Source: CALVZT01 sp964368755 (GTDB taxonomy: Bacteria; Bacillota; Clostridia; Christensenellales; UBA1242). From it: a DNA stretch of 10,349 bases. The stretch covers positions 1-10,349 of the forward strand of contig CAYJCR010000019.1 in the NCBI GenBank assembly GCA_964368755.1, written 5' to 3'. The position numbers and the translations under genes were made by a program. Below, in pieces: positions 1-6,154 of the stretch; position 1 is the stretch's first letter; each line of letters opens with the position of its first letter. The notes under the pieces are model-generated. The model was not told the origin of the DNA. It worked only from the letters and a program-made list of their open reading frames with translations, and ran no database searches.

Positions 1-161
1 AAATAATTGTAAAATTACGAAATAATAAAATATTTGGTCGTTGTTAAATATGAATGCAAACTAATTTGTATTTTGAAAATATTTTGAAAAACATTAATTT
101 AGTACCGAAATACTTTGTTGCAAGTAACAGTAATATATATAAATATTCCATACAAAAGCAA

Positions 162-177
162 TGTTTCACGTGAAACA
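162..177. other. parS: parS centromere site (ParB/Spo0J binding)
   Basis: The 16 bases TGTTTCACGTGAAACA form a perfect palindrome and are identical to the widely conserved chromosomal parS consensus bound by ParB (Spo0J). ParB-CTP clamps load at such sites, spread along DNA and recruit SMC condensin for origin segregation. In Firmicutes parS sites cluster around the origin, so the site suggests that the window is origin-proximal. It lies in non-coding DNA about 560 bp before ftsH. No parA or parB gene is in the window, so the assignment rests on the exact sequence match. Confidence 0.93.
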
Positions 178-478
178 ATAAATTAACGAATGATAGTATT
201 GTAATGACAAACATGGGTTTGCATAAATGTCCGACCGATTTGTCAGACGACATCTAATATTTTTCATATTGTTGCAATAAGATAATGGTGAAATTGTAAC
301 AACTGAAGAAGTTTTTCAATACATATGAAAAATCATTCTAGTAGATAATATTTGTTAATGTCCTGCATAAGCATATAAGACAAAACAATTACTTTGATTT
401 TTGCAATGAATATTGTCAGATTAGTAAGAATCGCATTTATAATTTAGTAGTAAAAGAGATGCGTTAATGAGCATATGA

Positions 479-530
479 TTAGTAGCGCCCGAACATTCGT
501 GTTGGACGCAAAAATTGCTTGCGCTACTAA
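479..530. repeat. Branched inverted-repeat structure (possible structured RNA)
   Basis: A perfect 10-bp inverted repeat, TTAGTAGCGC at 479-488 and GCGCTACTAA at 521-530, encloses two smaller hairpins. The first is AACA/TGTT (492-495 with 500-503) around a TTCG tetraloop, extendable by CC/GG across a bulged G491. The second is GCAA/TTGC (508-511 with 515-518) around a 3-nt loop. As RNA this folds into a compact three-way junction. A third copy of the stem sequence, TAGCGC at 539-544, could pair with 521-526 instead. It matches no riboswitch or ribozyme consensus I know. It could also be a palindromic DNA element. No promoter clearly drives it. Confidence 0.5.
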
Positions 531-651
531 ATATTTTATAGCGCTAATATTATAATCAATACAAGATGTATCATAGTGATTGCATCTTTTGTAATATTAT
601 TGGAATAATTAGTATATTAATAATTTTAGTAGTATTAATAAACCAATTCTA

Positions 652-701
652 TTGCAGTTATTGATTTTATGTGTTAGAATATAAGCAGTAAATGGTAGAA
701 T
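652..701 (+). promoter_or_regulatory. ftsH promoter region
   Basis: TTGCAG (652-657) and TAGAAT (675-680) are separated by 17 nt, and the -10 carries an extended TG (672-673). This would start transcription near 687 and give a leader of about 50 nt. A second extended -10, TGGTAGAAT (693-701), lies just downstream with a poor -35. It sits inside a 15-bp palindrome with arms TGGTA (693-697) and TACCA (703-707), which could bind a regulator. Which -10 is used cannot be decided from sequence. Confidence 0.55.
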
Positions 702-735
702 ATACCAATTTGTGTTTATATGGAGGTTATGCGAT

Positions 736-3060
736 TTGAAAAAGAACAACACAAGAACTTTACTATTGATACTTGCATTAGTATTGGTAGTCATTATGAT
801 ATTTTATTTTACGGACAGTTCGGGTAAGGGCGAGAGGATCAATACAACTCAAGCCGTACAGCTTATCAACGAGGGTAAGGTGTCCGAGCTATACATGAGC
901 AACGGTACGGGCAAGATATTACTCAAGACATCTATTGCCAATGCCGACAAATTCCCTTCTAAAGCTGATTTTTATTTTAGTTACAGCTCATCTGCAGATC
1001 AGACCTTGTTATTAGAGGCATATCAAAGTTACAATGATAGCGTCAAGGATACAGAGCCTGAGCAAATGATAGGCTACACTTCCGAAGTACCAAGGGAGAG
1101 CTTCTTTGCCAAGGCATTACCTTATCTTAGCGTAATACTTTTGCTTGTATTTGGATTCTTCCTAATTAGATCAATATTGGGAGCGAATAACAAAAATCTT
1201 CAATTTGGTAGAACAAAAGCCCAGATGGCACAGAATGTCAAAGTAAGATTTTCTGATGTTGCTGGTATTGATGAAGAAAAAGAAGAGTTGCAAGAAGTTG
1301 TCGAGTTTCTTAAGAATCCACAGAAGTTCACAGAACTTGGAGCAAAGATACCAAAAGGTATACTTTTGGTTGGTCTTCCTGGTACAGGTAAGACATTGCT
1401 TGCTAAGGCAATTGCAGGCGAAAGCAATGTTCCATTTTTCTCGATTAGTGGGTCGGACTTTGTAGAAATGTTTGTTGGTGTTGGTGCTTCTCGTGTGAGA
1501 GATTTGTTCGACCAAGCCAAGAAGAATAGTCCATGTATTGTATTTATTGACGAAATAGATGCAGTTGGTAGACAAAGAGGCGCCGGACTTGGTGGTGGCA
1601 ATGATGAAAGAGAACAAACACTTAATCAATTGCTTGTTCAGATGGATGGCTTTGAGGCCAACGAAGGTATTATTGTCATAGCAGCAACCAATAGGAGTGA
1701 CGTACTTGATCCTGCTCTTACTCGTCCAGGAAGATTTGATAGACAAGTATTTGTCAATCTCCCAGATGTCAGAGGTAGAGAAAAGATTATTGAAGTTCAT
1801 GCGAAGAACAAACCAATTGATTCATCTGTTGATTTCAAAGCATTAGCAAGACTTACAAGTGGATTTACAGGAGCAGATATTGAGAATCTTCTTAATGAAG
1901 CAGCAATAATAACTGCTAAGCAAAATCGTAAAAAGATTACAATGACAGATATAACAGAAGGCATCAACAAAGTACTTATGGGACCACAGAAGAAGAGCCG
2001 TGTCATTACTGATACAGACAAAAAGATTACTGCTTGTCACGAATCAGGACATGCAATAATTGGTAAGGTACTCAAGAACTGCGATGAGGTACAAGAAGTA
2101 TCTATCATCCCACGTGGAAGTGCTGCTGGATACACAATAAGTAGACCAGAAAATGATGATAGTCATATGACATACAACAAGCTTAACGACATGATTGCAA
2201 TGATGCTTGGAGGCAGAGCTGCAGAGGAACTTATTATCAAAGATATCTCAACCGGAGCTCAAAACGATATCAAACAAGCAACCAAACTTGCTCGCAAGAT
2301 GGTTACTTCTTGGGGTATGAGTAAGACTCTTGGCAACGTTGACTTTGGAACATCGGAAGAAGTATTCATTGGTAGAGATTATCAGACTCAGAAAGGTTAT
2401 AGTGAAGACACCGCGAAGAAGATTGATACTGAGGTCAGGGCAATCATTGATCGCAACTACAAACGTGCCAAAGATATCATCACAACCAATTTGAAAAAGC
2501 TAGAAACAATGACAGAAGTCTTGTTAGAAAAAGAAACAATATATCTTGACGAAGTAGATATGATAATGAAAGGTCGCAGTGCAAAATCTATTATCAAACA
2601 AATGGATGTCAATGCTGAGAAAAACAAACTCAAAGCCGAGAAGGAAAGACTTGAAGCTGAGTTTGAAAGAGCAAAGAAAGAACAAGGCATGAGACTCAAG
2701 ACAGCTTCAGCGTTGCATTCAGCTGGGATTATATCCGAAGAGGAGTATAAGAAAGTTAACATAGAAGCCGAGCTTATCGTTAAGAAAGCAGAATCTCAAT
2801 ACAATGAGATAATGTCCAAAAGTGATAAGCCAGCTCCTACACAAGCAGAAGCGAATGCTCCACTTGTTGAAGAAAAAAGCTTGAACGAAAAGCCTCAAGA
2901 AGACAAAAAGCCAAGCAAAGAAAAAGCAGTTAATCCAGAGCCTGTTGAGAAAAAAGATATTAAGTCTCTCACAAAGAAAATTATTGCAAAGAAAGAGACA
3001 GAGAAAACTACGGTGAAGAAGACTACAAAACAAACGGATAAGGATAAGACTGATAAGTAA
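736..3060 (+). CDS. ftsH: ATP-dependent zinc metalloprotease FtsH
   Basis: FtsH is a membrane-anchored AAA+ protease that pulls damaged membrane proteins and short-lived regulators into a zinc protease chamber. The sequence has an N-terminal membrane segment (about residues 7-25), an extracytoplasmic domain, a second membrane segment before the linker, and an AAA domain. That domain shows Walker A GLPGTGKT (213-220), Walker B ending in IDEID (to 275) and second-region-of-homology arginines R330 and R333. The zinc site HESGH is at 435-439, and the likely third ligand is D511. The start is TTG at 736, which has GGAGG at 722-726, a 9-nt gap and a following basic KKNN stretch. An upstream in-frame GTG at 712 overlaps the ribosome binding site. 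The product has 774 residues, against roughly 640 for the E. coli and B. subtilis proteins. The surplus is a C-terminal tail from about residue 612: a coiled coil, a SHOCT-like helical motif (about 652-685), then a Lys/Glu/Pro-rich low-complexity end. The Walker A second residue is Leu where Pro is usual. The gene is monocistronic, with a terminator directly after it. Confidence 0.97.
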   Translation: MKKNNTRTLLLILALVLVVIMIFYFTDSSGKGERINTTQAVQLINEGKVSELYMSNGTGKILLKTSIANADKFPSKADFYFSYSSSADQTLLLEAYQSYNDSVKDTEPEQMIGYTSEVPRESFFAKALPYLSVILLLVFGFFLIRSILGANNKNLQFGRTKAQMAQNVKVRFSDVAGIDEEKEELQEVVEFLKNPQKFTELGAKIPKGILLVGLPGTGKTLLAKAIAGESNVPFFSISGSDFVEMFVGVGASRVRDLFDQAKKNSPCIVFIDEIDAVGRQRGAGLGGGNDEREQTLNQLLVQMDGFEANEGIIVIAATNRSDVLDPALTRPGRFDRQVFVNLPDVRGREKIIEVHAKNKPIDSSVDFKALARLTSGFTGADIENLLNEAAIITAKQNRKKITMTDITEGINKVLMGPQKKSRVITDTDKKITACHESGHAIIGKVLKNCDEVQEVSIIPRGSAAGYTISRPENDDSHMTYNKLNDMIAMMLGGRAAEELIIKDISTGAQNDIKQATKLARKMVTSWGMSKTLGNVDFGTSEEVFIGRDYQTQKGYSEDTAKKIDTEVRAIIDRNYKRAKDIITTNLKKLETMTEVLLEKETIYLDEVDMIMKGRSAKSIIKQMDVNAEKNKLKAEKERLEAEFERAKKEQGMRLKTASALHSAGIISEEEYKKVNIEAELIVKKAESQYNEIMSKSDKPAPTQAEANAPLVEEKSLNEKPQEDKKPSKEKAVNPEPVEKKDIKSLTKKIIAKKETEKTTVKKTTKQTDKDKTDK

Positions 3061-3074
3061 AACAATTATTTGAA

Positions 3075-3109
3075 TAAAAAAACAGCACTATAACAAGTGT
3101 TGTTTTTTT
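3075..3109. terminator. Bidirectional terminator between ftsH and the 3116-4021 gene
   Basis: ACAGCACT (3082-3089) pairs with AGTGTTGT (3096-3103), including one G-U pair, across a 6-nt loop. The stem is preceded by seven A's and followed by a run of T's. Because both flanks carry the A/T tract, the hairpin can end ftsH on the plus strand and the convergent gene on the minus strand, whose stop codon is only 7 bp away. Confidence 0.88.
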
Positions 3110-3115
3110 GTTGCA

Positions 3116-4021
3116 TTAAGCCTTGTTGATAACGAAGTATTTTGTACCTTCAATGGTTTCAAAACTATAATCGTTCGCTCCAACATATCTCAAATATGAT
3201 GCAAATCCATCAGAAGAACTTGTTCCAATAGCAATAGAAGCGAAAATCTCAGCAATAGAATTACAAACCGATGAAGGATCGCCGATATTAAGTGTTTTGA
3301 GTACTGCAAAAGTTTTTGCCGTTTGATCGCTAGTAAGGTTGTTAAGAATCAACGTTGTTGGCTCTACCGTATATCCAAAATTATCTTGTGTATTGGTTAT
3401 TGAGAATGTTGCTTTTGCATAGATATAATTAGGAAGTTTTTTGGTTACAATACTTAGAGGAAACTTTCTTAATGGAGCTGCGATAGTGCTTATATTGAGT
3501 TTGACTATCACTTCCATATTGCAAGAAGTTTTGTTATACAACTGTGTAGCACCTTTCGTTATATCAAGGAACTTCACTTGTAATAGTTGTATGCCGATAT
3601 TCTCTGCGGAACTCTCCAAACTACTTGCAAGAGATGTTTGTATAACATTGCCAAGTATTGCTCCAAGTTCTTTGTCTGTAAGTTGAATACTACTATTAAG
3701 ACTTGCCTCAGGAGAGTCTTGTTGGAGGGCTTTTATAAGTGCCGAAAAGTCTCCATCATCAAATAACGATTCTAGCCCAGCATTTGTAAACTTAGTCTTT
3801 GCTGAAGATAGATCTGTATTTGAATAAGGCACTGATATATATGTCGCCTCATCTGGCAATACGCTAAGCAAGTTAACCTGCTTGCGTATGGCGAAGATAT
3901 CTATACCTATAGCAAATCTCAGCACAAGATACAGCCCAATGAGTAAGGCAACAACTATTGCTACTATAATAATCAGCACTTTGAATAATGTCCAAAGTCC
4001 ACTTCTTTTTGCTTTTGCCAT
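3116..4021 (-). CDS. Unrecognised membrane-anchored extracytoplasmic protein
   Basis: I do not recognise this 301-residue protein. It has a short basic N-terminus (KAKR), one strong hydrophobic segment (about residues 15-38) and then a soluble domain of about 260 residues. There is no lipobox and no obvious signal peptidase site, so it is most likely an N-in single-pass protein with its bulk outside the membrane. The soluble part alternates Ser/Thr/Ala-rich helical stretches with beta-like strands, and has only one or two cysteines and no catalytic motif that I can identify. The layout resembles YpmS/DUF2140-type anchored proteins, but this is a weak comparison. I chose the ATG at 4021 because AAAAGGA (4027-4033) lies 5-6 nt before it. 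An ATG six codons upstream (4039) lacks a Shine-Dalgarno sequence. A near-consensus promoter precedes it, and it is divergent from the HTH operon. Confidence 0.85.
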   Translation of the reverse strand: MAKAKRSGLWTLFKVLIIIVAIVVALLIGLYLVLRFAIGIDIFAIRKQVNLLSVLPDEATYISVPYSNTDLSSAKTKFTNAGLESLFDDGDFSALIKALQQDSPEASLNSSIQLTDKELGAILGNVIQTSLASSLESSAENIGIQLLQVKFLDITKGATQLYNKTSCNMEVIVKLNISTIAAPLRKFPLSIVTKKLPNYIYAKATFSITNTQDNFGYTVEPTTLILNNLTSDQTAKTFAVLKTLNIGDPSSVCNSIAEIFASIAIGTSSSDGFASYLRYVGANDYSFETIEGTKYFVINKA

Positions 4022-4060
4022 AATATTTCCTTTTGACATGTAATTTTTTGATTACACCAT

Positions 4061-4090
4061 ATTGTACAATTAAAGTTGTCAAAGTGTCAA
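4061..4090 (-). promoter_or_regulatory. Promoter of the 3116-4021 gene
   Basis: On the minus strand a perfect -35 TTGACA (complement of 4085-4090) and -10 TACAAT (complement of 4061-4066) are 18 nt apart. A second TTGACA lies 8 bp closer to the gene (complement of 4077-4082), giving a direct repeat that could be an operator half-site pair or chance. The predicted leader is about 33 nt. Confidence 0.72.
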
Positions 4091-4152
4091 ATCAATACTT
4101 ATAGACAGCAAAAATAATAAAAAAAATTAAAAAACAAAATGCCTCTAATTAC

Positions 4153-4181
4153 TTGATTGATGCGAGGGATTAATATATAAT
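4153..4181 (+). promoter_or_regulatory. Promoter of the HTH/membrane operon
   Basis: TTGATT (4153-4158) and a perfect TATAAT (4176-4181) are separated by exactly 17 nt. An A-rich tract at about 4110-4139 lies upstream of the -35 and could act as an UP element. It sits between this promoter and the divergent one at 4061-4090. The XRE-type protein made from this operon is a natural candidate to bind here, but no operator palindrome is evident. Confidence 0.75.
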
Positions 4182-4206
4182 AAACTTATCAAGAAATGGA
4201 GGAGAT

Positions 4207-5352
4207 ATGGGAGAGATATTGGGTAGAAACCTACTTACATTACGAAAAAACAAGAACTTATCTCCAGCCGAAGTCGCAGCCAGTCTTGGTATGACCCCAG
4301 AAGAATTGCAGTGTTATGAGTTCGGTATTAAGATACCAAGTGAAGAAGCTCTAGCCAAGATATGTAAGTATTATGGAGTTGACAGTGCAGAGTTGCACAT
4401 TGCAGGCAACTTCGACAAACCTCAAACTGTGACCAAAGTCACTCCACAAGAACAACCTAAGATTGTAGCTAAGCCAGTTACTGCTCAACCAATCCCAGCT
4501 CAGCCTCAGCAAGTGCAAACTAAAGTGGTTCCTAATGACAATGTTGTTAAATCACAACCTGTTCAACCTGCCAAAGAGACCCAAGGCCCAACTCTTGTAG
4601 TAAAAGGCTCTGACAGCACGGGCATTGTTGCTGGACAACCTATGGAACAAGTTGATAAGAAGGCTCAGAAAAAAGCAGAAAAAGAAGCCAAACTTCAAGC
4701 TCTTAAAGAGTCCCAAGCAAGATATGCAGAAGAGCAACGTCAGAAAAAACTTGCTAAGCATAATGCAACCGTAGATACAACATCAGAGATTATAGCTGAT
4801 AGCGATCAAGGTGGACAAGTGGTAGCAAAACGTTTCCCTAAGAAACTCCACATATGTTTGCTCATACTATCGATAGCTGTAGCAGTTGGATTATTCTTGC
4901 CATACTATAAGTCAGGAGATATTGGTATATCGCTATTTGATCTAGTTATGGGTAAGGTAGAAGCCAAGATATTGTTTATATCTATTACAGAGATTATTAA
5001 AGTACCGATTTTTTACGAAATAGCATTTTATGGTGCAATCGCACTAACTTGTATCTTAGTATGGAATATTGTTATGTGTATCCTTACTATGATCCCTTGT
5101 ATCAGAAGGTCCGGACTTGTTGTCGTACACAAGATTGTGATGATAATAAGTTCCGTTGGAATATTCTTGCTCACAATAGCTTATTTGATGTCGTATATAT
5201 TCTTTATTATTAACTCGGGAAATATCGCTTCATATAAGAATATCGGAGTAGGAGCATATATAACTATCTCGGGAATGTTCCTATCCTTCTTCTTCCTTGT
5301 ATGCACATTTGCGCGTACAAAAACAGACAAAATTATAAAAGGAGAAAAATAA
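4207..5352 (+). CDS. XRE-family HTH protein with C-terminal four-helix membrane domain
   Basis: This 381-residue protein looks like a membrane-tethered transcription factor. Residues 5-65 form a Cro/C1 (XRE)-type helix-turn-helix: a LRKNKNLSPAEVAASLGM stretch followed by E-L-x-x-Y-E-x-G and a C-terminal helix with KYYGV. Residues 70-145 are a Gln/Pro/Val-rich flexible linker. Residues 150-188 are Lys/Glu/Ala-rich and probably a coiled coil. Residues 213-370 hold four hydrophobic segments (about 215-233, 271-297, 309-336, 347-368). The block ILVWNIVM to IPCIRRS (283-302) recurs in the next gene, so the membrane halves are paralogous. The start ATG is preceded by GGAGGAG (4198-4204) at short spacing, and the promoter lies 25 nt upstream of it. 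The stop overlaps the next start as TAATG. I infer that the membrane part senses an envelope signal, alone or with its partner. The target genes are unknown, and I do not recognise a named family for the full architecture. Confidence 0.9.
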   Translation: MGEILGRNLLTLRKNKNLSPAEVAASLGMTPEELQCYEFGIKIPSEEALAKICKYYGVDSAELHIAGNFDKPQTVTKVTPQEQPKIVAKPVTAQPIPAQPQQVQTKVVPNDNVVKSQPVQPAKETQGPTLVVKGSDSTGIVAGQPMEQVDKKAQKKAEKEAKLQALKESQARYAEEQRQKKLAKHNATVDTTSEIIADSDQGGQVVAKRFPKKLHICLLILSIAVAVGLFLPYYKSGDIGISLFDLVMGKVEAKILFISITEIIKVPIFYEIAFYGAIALTCILVWNIVMCILTMIPCIRRSGLVVVHKIVMIISSVGIFLLTIAYLMSYIFFIINSGNIASYKNIGVGAYITISGMFLSFFFLVCTFARTKTDKIIKGEK

Positions 5353-5909
5353 TGAAAAGTGGAAAGAAAGTAAATATTGGACTAATCATTGCAATACTTG
5401 TATTCGTAGCAATTGCAGCTGTTGGTATGTTCTTGAGTTATATTAGCCCAGAGCTAATGAGTGTATTGGCCGACGAAGAAACTGCTGGCGGAATCACAGT
5501 ATTCGGACTTGCAACAAAGAATGATATGTCTTTTGGTGGATTTATGCTTCTTTGCCTCATGTTTGAAGATGCAGGCGAGATCGTTTTCCAAATAATGTAT
5601 TATTCTTCAATCGTTACTCTTGCAATACTTGTTTGGGATGTCGTTATGGGAATCCTTATGTTCGTTCCAGTTATTAGAAGAAGCTTCGTTGCTACTATCT
5701 ACAAAGTCTTCACAATGATCACTGGTCTTGCTATGTTATTCTTAAGCTTGATATTCCTTGTTATCCCAATCTTCTATTTGATTGCAGGATTACCATTCAG
5801 CGCATTGTTCCAGTTCTTTGGTTTTGCATTCATACTTCTCTTTGTTGGACTATTCGTAGCTTTCATCTTGAAGATGTGTGCTTTTGGCAAAGTTGGAAGA
5901 GAGCAATAA
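5352..5909 (+). CDS. Four-helix membrane protein, paralogue of the upstream membrane domain
   Basis: This 185-residue integral membrane protein has four hydrophobic segments (about 8-31, 79-107, 117-146, 152-175) and no signal peptidase or catalytic motif. Its block ILVWDVVM to VPVIRRS (92-111) matches the upstream protein at 13 of 20 positions. The distance from the block to the C-terminus is also similar (74 against 79 residues), so this is the same membrane module without the DNA-binding half. The loop after the first helix is longer and acidic (DEE, about 41-43). The ATG at 5352 overlaps the preceding stop by one base and has AGGAG (5340-5344) before it, so translation is probably coupled. 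Frames that begin upstream at 5301 lie inside the previous gene. A likely role is partner, anchor or antagonist of the HTH protein. This is inference from fold and operon only. Confidence 0.88.
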   Translation: MKSGKKVNIGLIIAILVFVAIAAVGMFLSYISPELMSVLADEETAGGITVFGLATKNDMSFGGFMLLCLMFEDAGEIVFQIMYYSSIVTLAILVWDVVMGILMFVPVIRRSFVATIYKVFTMITGLAMLFLSLIFLVIPIFYLIAGLPFSALFQFFGFAFILLFVGLFVAFILKMCAFGKVGREQ

Positions 5910-5913
5910 TAAT

Positions 5914-5949
5914 TAAAAAAAAGACTCGACCCCGAGGGGTCTTTTTTTA
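5914..5949 (+). terminator. Terminator of the HTH/membrane operon
   Basis: Five bases after the stop codon, an A tract with GA (to about 5923) pairs with TCTTTTTTT (from about 5940). Inside lies a CTCG/CGAG stem, with an alternative GACCC/GGGTC stem, followed by seven T's. Either fold gives a GC-rich hairpin with a U tract. The A tract on the left allows some activity on the minus strand too, although no minus-strand gene needs it. Confidence 0.9.
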
Positions 5950-6094
5950 TGCTGTAGAACAATGTGTCTTAAGTATTATAAATAGGCAAAACTTCATTGA
6001 GAAGTAATAGTATCCGATAACTAATCAACACGAACAGTCTTCGATATAATATATATAATAAATTATAATATTTGCACAAGAAAAAAAATTACTA

Positions 6095-6123
6095 TTGACC
6101 ATACAGAGTAATTGTGGTAGAAT
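6095..6123 (+). promoter_or_regulatory. Promoter of the 6155-7582 gene
   Basis: TTGACC (6095-6100) and TAGAAT (6118-6123) are separated by 17 nt, with an extended TG at 6115-6116. The nine bases TGGTAGAAT are identical to the downstream ftsH -10. Transcription would start near 6130, giving a leader of about 25 nt. The TTG at 6095 that opens the reading frame lies within the -35, so it cannot be the translation start. Confidence 0.8.
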
Positions 6124-6154
6124 GATAACAATATTTAGGGGAGAACTATATAAT

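Larger units (their letters stand above)
1..735. other. Long gene-free region upstream of ftsH
   Basis: No open frame here has a ribosome binding site or a recognisable product. The longest frame, on the minus strand at 44-253, runs straight through the parS palindrome and has no Shine-Dalgarno sequence. The region is very AT-rich. It contains an exact parS site (162-177), a branched inverted-repeat structure (479-530), a further weak hairpin with arms AAGATG (563-568) and CATCTT (583-588), and the ftsH promoter near its right end. TTAGTAG recurs at about 443, 479 and 626, which may only reflect base composition. I saw no DnaA-box cluster (TTATCCACA or close variants), so there is no support for calling this the replication origin itself. 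Confidence 0.7.

Noticed and set aside
44..253. 69-codon minus-strand frame in the left intergenic region
   Set aside because: It has no Shine-Dalgarno sequence, reads through the parS palindrome and has a composition typical of AT-rich non-coding DNA.
479..530. Known ribozyme or riboswitch (hammerhead, twister, twister-sister, purine, THF)
   Set aside because: The required conserved core bases are not found. Only the general three-way-junction shape is shared.
712..735. Upstream GTG start for FtsH
   Set aside because: It would place the GGAGG motif inside the coding region and has no ribosome binding site of its own. The TTG at 736 has ideal spacing and matches the family N-terminus.
1..735. 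Replication origin (oriC)
   Set aside because: parS is present, but no DnaA-box cluster and no dnaA or dnaN gene is seen. parS alone does not make an origin.
1171..1800. Long minus-strand frames opposite ftsH
   Set aside because: They are antisense to the conserved AAA domain, lack ribosome binding sites and are Cys/Asn/Ile-rich shadows of the real gene.
4077..4090. Second promoter using the inner TTGACA at 4077-4082
   Set aside because: Spacing to the available -10 hexamers is 10 or 20 nt, outside the usable range. It is kept only as a possible operator repeat.
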